Shown here in pieces: positions 62,895 to 64,000 of a stretch of 64,000 bases of DNA (its first letter is position 1; every line of letters starts with the position of its first letter). Position numbers and translations under genes: made by a program. The stretch is from contig NC_090191.1 of NCBI RefSeq assembly GCF_024679245.1, forward strand, positions 5,597,004-5,661,003. Direction: 5' to 3'. The notes under the pieces are model-generated. The model worked only from the letters and a program-made list of their open reading frames with translations. It was not told the origin of the DNA and ran no database searches. The stretch is from Pseudorasbora parva. Taxonomy: Eukaryota; Chordata; Actinopteri; Cypriniformes; Gobionidae.

Positions 62895-62974
62895 CACTGA
62901 TTAACTGTCATTGTGTGTATTTTGTAGTGTGGATCATGGAGGAGAGATCAGGATTACTGCAGGACTACACAAAT
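15276..62974 (+). CDS. NLR immune receptor, PYD-FISNA-NACHT-LRR(-B30.2), partial
   Basis: Ten exons with matching phases make one gene: 15276-15528, 15846-15881, 19741-19869, 25977-26024, 26510-28298, 28449-28622, 44681-44848, 44952-45119, 45926-46099 and 62928-62974. The N-terminal introns are all phase 1; those from the NACHT exon through the LRRs are phase 2. Coding sequence so far totals 2986 nt (about 995 residues) with no internal stop. Family knowledge: fish have large lineage-specific NLR expansions with this architecture, thought to sense infection or damage in the cytosol and recruit ASC-type adaptors through the PYD. The last exon matches the short lead-in to a PRY-SPRY domain, so the 3' end should lie beyond 64000. 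The 16-kb and 17-kb introns are packed with transposons. Individual exons are described separately. Confidence 0.85.
15846..15881 (+). CDS. NLR exon 2: short linker
   Basis: A 36-nt phase 1-1 exon between a CCTACAG acceptor and a GTTAAC donor encodes [12 protein letters not shown]. The same pattern (QK...TAVK) recurs in the linker at 25977, which supports both as duplicated linker exons. Such mini-exons between PYD and FISNA are typical of fish NLRs. Confidence 0.65.
15914..16556. mobile_element. PIF/Harbinger-like non-autonomous element
   Basis: Inverted repeats of about 24 bp starting GGCCGG(A/G)GACACACTGC sit at the two ends, each flanked by TTA (15911-15913 and 16557-16559), the target duplication of PIF/Harbinger elements. 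No transposase is present. Truncated relatives occur at about 24743-24980 and 50448-50640, sharing GCAAAGACAACGTCGGCAG. Confidence 0.75.
16720..17118. mobile_element. TIR element, (T)TAGCCTG ends
   Basis: It begins TAGCCTGGATG and ends CACGTCAGGCTAA, a short inverted repeat enclosing GC-richer sequence without a supported frame. It resembles in its ends the element at 48940-49428, but similarity of the interiors is not evident. Confidence 0.45.
17400..18060. repeat. Repeat-rich intronic block with palindrome
   Basis: The block holds a 28-bp perfect palindrome (17545-17572), a two-copy tandem repeat of about 66 bp (about 17823-17945, both with TCTGCCAA and AGATACATA), and a segment CCATCTGTTGTGTCC near 17411 that recurs as CCATCTGTTGTGTTCC near 18118. 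It is probably part of a mobile element whose ends I cannot define. Confidence 0.5.
17545..17572. repeat. Perfect 28-bp palindrome
   Basis: Each half reads GAGAACAAAATTAC into the centre TACGTA. A looser symmetry continues outward from about 17507 to 17611 (CAAGAACAGAG... CTTGTTCTTG). Confidence 0.9.
18061..18855. other. NLR intron, no feature
   Basis: No exon or element end was recognised in this stretch. Confidence 0.4.
18860..19365. mobile_element. TTAA-target non-autonomous element, copy 1
   Basis: Inverted repeats AGGTGCACTATGTAAC at 18860 and at the right end are each flanked by TTAA (18856-18859 and 19366-19369). TTAA duplication fits Kolobok or piggyBac families; the ends do not start with CCC, so Kolobok-like is more likely. 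No frame. A second, inverted copy lies at 24350-25793. Confidence 0.75.
19741..19869 (+). CDS. NLR exon 3: beta-rich linker exon
   Basis: A 129-nt phase 1-1 exon between TGTTCCAG and a GTACTG donor encodes 43 residues, including [18 protein letters not shown]. The alternating hydrophobic and small-residue pattern (NAPVLxGNTIxGxV) resembles the short beta-type repeat found between PYD and FISNA in some fish NLRs. Phases match exons on both sides. Confidence 0.65.
19870..20392. other. NLR intron, no supported exon
   Basis: An apparent frame at about 20055-20206 ([13 protein letters not shown]...) has no good splice acceptor and does not match the NLR family, so it is not called. Confidence 0.4.
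20393..20932. mobile_element. Palindromic fold-back MITE, copy 1
   Basis: The left half contains TACTCCAGTCTCAAGAGTCAC and GATTATTTAATGAATAGAAAG, and the right half carries their approximate complements (GTGACACTGAAGACTGGAGTA, CTTTCTATTCATCAAATAATC). A related palindrome lies at about 35740-36440. Confidence 0.7.
20933..21974. other. NLR intron, no feature
   Basis: AT-rich, with scattered degenerate repeat sequence but nothing I can assign. Confidence 0.4.
21975..22320 (-). mobile_element. LTR-like fragment
   Basis: It opens with GGACTACGCCACCCTG and CTCCCCAGG, similar to the start of the LTR-like element at 30887 (GACTACGCCACC... CCCCAGG), and contains AATAAAATG on the minus strand at about 22105. 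It looks like the R-U5 end of a related LTR whose remainder is missing. Confidence 0.4.
22334..24201. mobile_element. DNA element with long inverted repeats
   Basis: Left arm about 22334-22880 and right arm about 23895-24201 are inverted copies: both contain ATAACCGATACCGATTATT, TGAACTGAGCTTTTTAAACA and GCCTGTTGTT/AACAACAGGC. The left arm is interrupted by the MITE at 22378. The centre has a partial internal duplication (GCCATGAATGAGAGCATGTT at about 23241 and 23491). No transposase frame. Confidence 0.75.
22378..22563. mobile_element. TA-flanked MITE (copy 1), nested
   Basis: It begins GGGGTGTAACGATT and ends AATTGTTACACCCC, flanked by TA on both sides, inside the left arm of the long-TIR element. 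A second, very similar copy is at 42097-42315. Confidence 0.85.
24350..25793. mobile_element. TTAA-target element, copy 2, inverted and interrupted
   Basis: TTAA at 24346-24349 precedes ACGTGCACTATGCAAC, and the following sequence is the reverse complement of copy 1 (TCACAGCCGGTGGAAAA, AATGCGGTTATTAA). Its right terminus near 25780-25793 is diverged. An 827-bp element is inserted at 24424. Confidence 0.75.
24424..25250. mobile_element. Nested DNA element with 10-bp target duplication
   Basis: A perfect direct repeat AACGCCAAGT at 24414-24423 and 25251-25260 flanks an 827-bp element with ends A(A/G)AGCCCTGCA. A duplication of this length is compatible with Mutator-type elements, or with hAT if two bases match by chance. 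The interior contains GGGCCGGGCTTCGGGCC-type repeats and a truncated PIF/Harbinger-like copy (about 24743-24980). Confidence 0.8.
25977..26024 (+). CDS. NLR exon 4: short linker
   Basis: A 48-nt phase 1-1 exon between TCCTCACAG and GTACAG encodes [16 protein letters not shown]. It is similar to the linker at 15846 and connects in phase to the FISNA-NACHT exon. Confidence 0.75.
26510..28298 (+). CDS. NLR exon 5: FISNA-NACHT
   Basis: A single 1789-nt exon of the size usual for fish NLRs, between TTATAACAG and a GTGAGT donor; phase 1 in, phase 2 out. It starts [20 protein letters not shown] with the fish-specific FISNA segment ([13 protein letters not shown]). The NACHT ATPase follows: Walker A GVAGIGKT (26800-26823), Walker [11 protein letters not shown] (27016-27045), sensor-like [10 protein letters not shown], then winged-helix and helical regions ending [13 protein letters not shown]. 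Catalytic residues are intact, so nucleotide binding and oligomerisation are expected. There is no frameshift or stop. Confidence 0.95.
28449..28622 (+). CDS. NLR exon 6: LRR
   Basis: A 174-nt exon in the standard two-repeat LRR size, phase 2-2, after TTTTGGCAG. It includes [19 protein letters not shown], the ribonuclease-inhibitor type LRR consensus (LxxLxLxxNxL). It ends with a GTTTGA donor. Confidence 0.92.
28623..29641. other. NLR intron, no feature
   Basis: No further LRR exon seen. Segments near 29290-29370 (ATGTGGCCCTTATATGG) resemble a low-order dispersed repeat. Confidence 0.4.
29647..30015 (-). mobile_element. Solo LTR with 5-bp TSD
   Basis: The 369-bp segment starts TGTAAAGAACC and ends AATTGTGACA and is flanked by CTAAT at 29642-29646 and 30016-30020. 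On the minus strand it runs TGTCACAATT to TCTTTACA with AATAAATAC about 50 bp from the end, which gives the orientation. No internal retroviral or gypsy-type region remains, so it is a solo LTR left by recombination. Confidence 0.88.
30021..30886. other. NLR intron, no feature
   Basis: AT-rich, no exon or element end identified. Confidence 0.4.
30887..31776 (-). mobile_element. Putative LTR-like element
   Basis: Bounded by TGTCGACTACGCC and GGACTGCTACA (TG...CA), with a minus-strand AATAAAAAGTC about 130 bp from the TGTCGA end. No matching target duplication was found, so the limits are uncertain. Related sequence is at 21975. Confidence 0.4.
31574..31611. repeat. (CA)n microsatellite
   Basis: About 19 CA units. 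Confidence 0.95.
31777..32440 (-). promoter_or_regulatory. Promoter-like, CpG-containing block (minus strand)
   Basis: Read on the minus strand it has TATATATG-type AT boxes, several TGACGTAA/TTACGT-like motifs, CCATTGGCTGCG (CCAAT type), then GCAAAG|GTATGT and CATTCAG|GTGAGT donor-like sites. It could be the U3/leader of the adjoining LTR-like element. No attached coding exon was found. Confidence 0.25.
32525..32640. repeat. GGCCAGATATGG-type repeat
   Basis: Short imperfect repeats of TGGCCCAGATATGGC and ATATGGGCCAGAAT, a dispersed fish repeat, just upstream of the second L2 copy. Confidence 0.4.
32675..33846 (+). mobile_element. L2-type LINE, copy 2, internally deleted
   Basis: Strongly similar to 12789-14075 but starting earlier in the element ([14 protein letters not shown]). 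About 200 bp are missing at 33175-33182, where TTTCATTGCAA joins ACACAGTTAACC; this removes the palm motif A block present in copy 1. Further frame breaks follow (YADDTQL then a stop). It ends at the same LLxxLPAC point as copy 1. Confidence 0.9.
33852..34165. mobile_element. Palindromic MITE
   Basis: Inverted arms at about 33875-33950 and 34073-34138 share AAAAAAATAAAGCAACCA and TGCAAAGCATTTTTGAG. The left end reads CACTGTAAAAAA. It sits exactly where the L2 sequence stops. Confidence 0.75.
34166..34793. other. NLR intron, no feature
   Basis: No exon or element end recognised. Confidence 0.4.
35740..36440. mobile_element. Palindromic fold-back MITE, copy 2
   Basis: Left half TACTCCAGTCTTCAGAGTCA / CATGATCCTTCAGAAATCAT and right half ATGATTTCTGAAGGATCATG / ACTGAAGACTGGAATAA are inverted copies. 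Related to 20393-20932. Confidence 0.7.
36907..37020 (+). pseudogene. hAT transposase N-terminus remnant
   Basis: The frame opens [17 protein letters not shown] and stops after 37 codons. A lysine-rich start with a (S/T)xFFxKK motif is typical of fish hAT transposases of the zinc finger MYM-type 1-like group. The rest of the enzyme (zinc finger, DDE domain, dimerisation domain) is absent, so the element could not move on its own. Confidence 0.6.
38393..39480 (-). mobile_element. Tc1/mariner-type element, right end lost
   Basis: The left terminus TACAACCCCAAATCAGAAAA is followed by AAAAAGTTGGGACAGTA, which recurs in direct orientation about 180 bp inside (38404 and 38586), an IR/DR-like arrangement. 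Transposase runs on the minus strand. I cannot find a right inverted repeat; the sequence loses recognisable transposase at about 39480. Confidence 0.8.
38611..39263 (-). pseudogene. DD34E transposase remnant
   Basis: On the minus strand 39108-38611 encodes the catalytic core: [32 protein letters not shown] with the second Asp, and [11 protein letters not shown] with the Glu 34 residues later, hence DD34E. An upstream part (39263-39075) is in another frame, so there is at least one frameshift, and the DNA-binding N-terminus is decayed. Confidence 0.85.
40642..41619. other. NLR intron, unassigned
   Basis: No exon seen. It completes the stretch between the broken L2 pieces. Confidence 0.4.
41620..41795 (+). 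mobile_element. L2-type LINE, 3' part of RT
   Basis: It reads [20 protein letters not shown], then APIYLNSL, then [11 protein letters not shown], the C-terminal region of the same L2 family as copies 1 and 2. It begins about 30 residues downstream of where copy 2 stops, so it may be the far side of copy 2 separated by 7.8 kb of inserted DNA. Confidence 0.85.
42097..42315. mobile_element. TA-flanked MITE (copy 2)
   Basis: Ends GGGGTGTAACGATTCG and CGTTACACCCC; the interior is nearly identical to 22378-22563, with about 30 bp more at the left end. Confidence 0.85.
42330..44550. mobile_element. Nested DNA repeats (approximate)
   Basis: An outer repeat has ends GTCAGTCCTGGAGAG (near 42347) and CTCCAGGAGTCTGGTGAC (near 44521). 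Inside, GGGCATACAC near 42434 and GTGTATGCCC near 44479 form a second inverted pair about 2.05 kb apart. No transposase is recognisable in the AT-rich interior. Confidence 0.45.
44681..44848 (+). CDS. NLR exon 7: LRR
   Basis: A 168-nt exon, phase 2-2, after CTCTACACAG. It includes [20 protein letters not shown]. It lies 16 kb downstream of the previous LRR exon but is fully in phase and intact. Confidence 0.92.
44952..45119 (+). CDS. NLR exon 8: LRR
   Basis: A 168-nt exon only 103 bp after exon 7 and very similar to it, so probably a recent exon duplication. It includes [20 protein letters not shown]. The donor is GTAATT. Confidence 0.92.
45120..45925. other. NLR intron, no feature
   Basis: AT-rich, no exon. 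Confidence 0.4.
45926..46099 (+). CDS. NLR exon 9: last LRR
   Basis: A 174-nt exon, phase 2-2, after TGTTTGTAG. It includes [19 protein letters not shown] and ends EKLK at a GTATGT donor. The phase matches the exon at 62928. The repeat is diverged (NHPGYSG instead of NDLQDSG), as the last LRR before the B30.2 lead-in often is. Confidence 0.9.
46209..46251. repeat. (TAA)n microsatellite
   Basis: About 14 TAA units; a shorter TAA run at 46312-46331 marks the 3' tail of the adjacent LINE. Confidence 0.95.
46862..48551 (-). mobile_element. Tc1-like transposon with about 215-bp TIRs
   Basis: Ends TACAGTGCCTTGCAAAAGTA and its complement (AAGGCACTA) are each flanked by TA, and inverted similarity continues for roughly 215 bp (46862-47078 and 48338-48550). 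The element is inserted in the LINE between the codons for SR and DYCN. The body is complete but the transposase is broken. Confidence 0.92.
47127..48121 (-). pseudogene. Tc1-like transposase, frameshifted
   Basis: Minus-strand pieces in order: helix-turn-helix [14 protein letters not shown] and [12 protein letters not shown] (48121-47870), [10 protein letters not shown] and the first catalytic block [10 protein letters not shown] (47913-47656), a middle part (47689-47468), and [15 protein letters not shown] with the catalytic Glu (47452-47147). Frames change at each junction. A 65-67 bp tandem duplication (47127-47193 and 47194-47258) repeats the C-terminal EEWAKMSVS stretch. Confidence 0.88.
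48940..49428. mobile_element. hAT-type non-autonomous element
   Basis: TGCACTAT at 48932-48939 is repeated after the right end (49430-49437), an 8-bp target duplication. Ends TAGCCTGACAAG and GGTCTA form a short imperfect inverted repeat. There is no convincing coding frame. Confidence 0.75.
49438..49896. other. NLR intron with repeat sequence
   Basis: Contains ATTAATCACACGATTGTCATG-like inverted motifs (about 49490-49560) of a common MITE, then an AT-rich repeat (AAAGGGCAACTAAACCC) that hosts the next hAT insertion. Confidence 0.45.
49905..51054. mobile_element. hAT-type element with perfect 8-bp TSD
   Basis: ATCGTGAC at 49897-49904 and 51055-51062 flanks an 1150-bp element with ends TAGGGCTGGG and CCCAGCCCTA. 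It has lost any transposase frame and carries a truncated PIF/Harbinger-like copy at 50448-50640. Confidence 0.9.
51063..51899. other. NLR intron; (GAAT)n at 51591-51617
   Basis: No exon. A short TGAA/GAAT microsatellite lies at 51591-51617. Confidence 0.5.
51900..52158 (+). mobile_element. Possible 5' LTR end of the BEL/Pao element
   Basis: AATAAATTGACACCC near 52089 is followed by a short tract ending GGGGCCGCTACA near 52158, and gag-like coding starts about 550 bp later, so this may be R-U5 of the 5' LTR. The left limit is not defined and no second LTR copy is seen to confirm it. Confidence 0.35.
52714..53455 (+). pseudogene. BEL/Pao gag-like N-terminal region
   Basis: It starts at ATG 52714 ([12 protein letters not shown]) and shifts frame near 52825; the downstream frame continues [17 protein letters not shown] to a glutamine- and glutamate-rich coiled segment ([14 protein letters not shown]). 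This is the usual helical N-terminal part of BEL/Pao polyproteins in fish. At least one frameshift. Confidence 0.75.
53613..54564 (+). pseudogene. BEL/Pao capsid region and zinc knuckle
   Basis: [20 protein letters not shown] marks the capsid-like domain, continuing (after a frame change near 53830) to [20 protein letters not shown] and ending with a CCHC zinc knuckle [14 protein letters not shown] (54462-54503), which would bind RNA. The pieces are in different frames. Confidence 0.85.
54578..55203 (+). pseudogene. BEL/Pao aspartic protease region
   Basis: [14 protein letters not shown] is the protease active-site segment (DTQS in place of the more usual DTGS/DTGA, typical for BEL). A stop at 54896 separates it from the spacer ([21 protein letters not shown]). 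It ends at KYGHKYG where the TIR element begins. Confidence 0.82.
55351..56830 (-). mobile_element. LINE-derived insert: ORF1-like frame plus 3' UTR
   Basis: On the minus strand it runs from an SGNH-like frame through a long non-coding stretch (GGTTTCTCCCAAGGTTTATT, GCCTTTGGCTTGCTCAGTTG) to AGCGCTATATAAATAAAGTT and (GATT)n. No endonuclease or RT is present, so it is either internally deleted or a non-autonomous derivative. Two AATAAA signals precede the tail. Confidence 0.6.
56222..56824 (-). CDS. SGNH-hydrolase-like ORF1 fragment (200 aa)
   Basis: The frame contains [13 protein letters not shown] (block I with the catalytic-type Ser), a [14 protein letters not shown] segment, [16 protein letters not shown] (GxND block III) and [19 protein letters not shown]. 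These are features of SGNH esterase-like domains encoded by ORF1 of some fish LINEs. It stops at [10 protein letters not shown] before the region where the block V DxxH residues should occur, so the catalytic triad is incomplete. The ATG at 56824 lies in the subterminal repeat of the TIR element, so the first 50 or so residues are probably not native. Activity is doubtful. Confidence 0.6.
   Translation of the reverse strand: MRRSVNNQSGYDAYFTSIYVNICLNYAPALTSLVNTHCLVPAEPAQQGWVTMRKHSRGSKKHSSVPIRTSNRFSPLSDGPTEDPVESALVIGDSITRNVKIETPATIVTCLPGARAPDIKANLKVLAKANRKFSKIIIHVGTNDVRLRQSEITKINIKEVCKLISTMSKAAFFSGPLPAKRSDEIVSRLSSLNGWLSKWW
56943..57714 (+). pseudogene. BEL/Pao reverse transcriptase
   Basis: After the insertion the frame resumes [20 protein letters not shown], then [32 protein letters not shown] (motif A region), [13 protein letters not shown] and the catalytic FYVDDGLVS box (YVDD). 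It stops at 57712. The palm is intact within this frame but the enzyme is cut off from the rest of pol. Confidence 0.9.
57720..58583 (+). pseudogene. BEL/Pao RNase H and downstream pol
   Basis: [15 protein letters not shown] continues from the RT, then the several-hundred-residue connection region expected in BEL pol is missing. [16 protein letters not shown] and [15 protein letters not shown] mark RNase H; after a frame shift near 58055, [16 protein letters not shown] and [17 protein letters not shown] follow. It ends before any integrase domain. Confidence 0.85.
58584..59136. other. NLR intron, no feature
   Basis: A dispersed repeat with GAACCGGTTCATTGAGCCGG lies near 58870. No exon. Confidence 0.4.
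59142..59604 (-). mobile_element. Solo LTR with 5-bp TSD
   Basis: The 463-bp segment TGTGACGAAGG...TTTGTGACA is flanked by GTTTG at 59137-59141 and 59605-59609. Minus-strand AATAAACTGC about 45 bp from its end gives the orientation. It differs in sequence from the solo LTR at 29647, so it is another family. Confidence 0.88.
59610..60159. other. NLR intron, no feature
   Basis: No exon or clear repeat. Confidence 0.4.
60160..61226. repeat. Direct repeats flanking the minisatellite region
   Basis: About 70 bp at 60160-60232 (TTTTTTGGAAGGCAAAATCA within it) recurs at 61157-61226 in the same orientation with few differences. The minisatellite and a GC-rich tail (GGCAGATTCGGGCGCGGGCC) lie between them. 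Confidence 0.85.
60233..60907. repeat. 49-bp minisatellite, 14 units
   Basis: Thirteen complete units and one partial unit of GAGCCGGACGCTCTAATGAT... GTCTTTCCGCACGG. Units are 48-50 bp; variants are CTCGAGTC, CTCGGAGTC or CTCGGGTC, and GCCGGAC or GCCAGAC. Unit 11 is the most diverged (ACTCTATTGAGGAGG). Confidence 0.97.
61408..62480 (-). mobile_element. IS630/mariner-superfamily element, deleted
   Basis: Inverted ends CAGTTTTTTTCAACTGCTTA (61408) and its complement with one extra A (to 62480) are flanked by TA on both sides. The 1073-bp body keeps only the C-terminus of a transposase on the minus strand. Confidence 0.82.
61920..62108 (-). pseudogene. Transposase C-terminal remnant
   Basis: The frame reads [20 protein letters not shown] followed by [10 protein letters not shown]. 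This QGWIRH...FPRC...CDVDE.LWPD ending is one I associate with C-termini of IS630-like transposases in fish. The catalytic DDE core upstream is missing. Confidence 0.6.
62640..62891. repeat. (TG)n-rich region
   Basis: Several TG runs, the longest at about 62740-62774 and 62846-62891, separated by degenerate TG-rich sequence. They end about 36 bp before the NLR exon at 62928. Confidence 0.95.
62928..62974 (+). CDS. NLR exon 10: lead-in to B30.2 domain
   Basis: A 47-nt exon after TATTTTGTAG; with the preceding phase-2 AA it reads [16 protein letters not shown] and leaves one base before a GTACGT donor. The VDHGG(E)xR(I/M)xxGL(R/H)K string is the usual junction between the last LRR and the PRY-SPRY domain in fish NLRs. 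The SPRY exon is not found before 64000. Confidence 0.8.
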
Positions 62975-63012
62975 GTACGTCTAAAAACACATTCGCTCGC
63001 TCACTCACTCAC

Positions 63013-63058
<46 letters not shown>

Positions 63059-64000
63059 AAAGGATTTTATTCCCGACCCGACTGATCCAGCTAAATTTAG
63101 ATTTTGTTTCCAGAATCTATCTTTTAAATTTCCCTTACAGAAAGAGAGACACTGGATAGGAATTGCCCCTGCAATAATTTATTTTTCTTATAGCATAGTA
63201 GCCTACTGTCAACACCGTAGCTAAAACAAATATCACAGAAAAATAGGCTAAATCAAATGACATCTGTCACTCAGAATTATAAGAAAAAATGTAAATAAAC
63301 GAAAACTGCTGACTTAGACGCTAAAATAGCGTTTTTTATATGAATGAATGAATAAATGTTCAACGACGGTCACCAAAAGATCGATCCTCCAAAGGCTGAA
63401 TGCCTGGCCGACACAGAACAATTTAAATGGCTAGGCTATAGTATTAGTTTATTATTTTTTATGCAAGTTATTTGTAAATTAAACAAAGAAACTACTGTCT
63501 TGTTCATTTTCGTTAACTTCAAACGTAGGCTAAATTAAAGAGAAGTGGTTGTTCTGTAGCCTACATTGTTTATTTTTGTAATGCACGTTATAATTTGTAG
63601 CTACATTAAACACATTTAGCCTATATATGTTTATATATATTTTTTCTTGTCATGTAATTTAAATGTGTAAATGAAAATAAATTGGTCTATACATTAGCTT
63701 ACCCTTTTTAAACTATAGCCTATTTATAGACCAATAATATAACTTAAGTTTAACATCAGAAACAACAGAAATGTTAATTATCAGCCAAACCAGAAGAAAA
63801 CACTTTTCTACACTTTCATTGGGCTGAGCGGGAGAAGCTGGAGCTGGACTGGGATGGGGAATAATGCACAATAGAGACTCTGGTAAGGCCTGAGCGGGAC
63901 ATTATCTTCTGGGATGATCAGGGCATATTTCCACTGTCCGCAGCTTTGAGAGGCTGAATCGGTCGACGGCTGGCATCATGTCATAAAAAGTAGGCTAGAT
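62975..64000. other. Intron after NLR exon 10; (CA)n at 63014-63056
   Basis: A CA microsatellite of about 21 units is at 63014-63056. No SPRY exon is recognised in the remaining sequence. Confidence 0.5.

Noticed and set aside
58584..64000. 3' LTR of the BEL/Pao element
   Set aside because: No segment matching the putative 5' LTR was found; the LTR at 59142 has a complete 5-bp duplication of its own and is unrelated.

Overview
The window looks like a piece of a teleost, probably cyprinid, nuclear genome. It is AT-rich with long introns, and most of its length is mobile DNA of kinds abundant in fish: several Tc1-like elements, hAT-, PIF/Harbinger- and TTAA-target elements, palindromic MITEs, L2-type LINEs, a BEL/Pao retrotransposon and solo LTRs. 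The only large host genes I can support are an uncharacterised multi-exon gene at 4.2-6.7 kb and a fish-type NLR immune receptor gene from 15.3 kb to past 62.97 kb. I see no prokaryotic signals, CRISPR arrays or tRNA genes.

Layout. 0.4-3 kb: a dead Tc1-like element, a (CT)n(CA)n microsatellite and a piggyBac-like MITE. 4.24-6.68 kb: a four-coding-exon gene (505 aa, PB1-like N-terminus, resembling fish proteins catalogued as 'SAMD3-like'), with a fold-back MITE just after its stop. 8.8-9.4 kb: a weak candidate for the first exons of a small secreted protein. 11.8-14.1 kb: a Tc1-like element cut off by a 5'-truncated L2 LINE with an open reverse-transcriptase frame.

15.3-63 kb: one NLR gene on the + strand. 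I join ten exons, all phase-compatible: PYD exon (15276-15528), linker (15846-15881), a 43-codon beta-rich exon (19741-19869), a second linker (25977-26024), the FISNA-NACHT exon (26510-28298), four LRR exons (28449-28622, 44681-44848, 44952-45119, 45926-46099), and a 47-nt exon (62928-62974) whose sequence matches the lead-in to a C-terminal PRY-SPRY (B30.2) domain. The SPRY exon itself would lie beyond the window.

The introns of this gene hold almost all the transposons, many nested: a 10-bp-TSD element inside a TTAA element (24.4-25.8 kb), a hAT element with a perfect 8-bp TSD inside an older repeat (34.8-37.8 kb), a Tc1-like element inside a tandem duplication (38-40.6 kb), a Tc1-like element inside an L2-type LINE (46.3-48.8 kb), and a TIR element carrying an SGNH-hydrolase-like frame inside a broken BEL/Pao pol (51.9-58.6 kb). 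Two solo LTRs with perfect 5-bp TSDs (29647-30015 and 59142-59604) and a 14-unit, ~49-bp minisatellite (60.2-60.9 kb) complete the picture. The two host genes show no evident functional link; the transposon load sits in NLR introns and intergenic DNA and does not visibly break the NLR coding exons.
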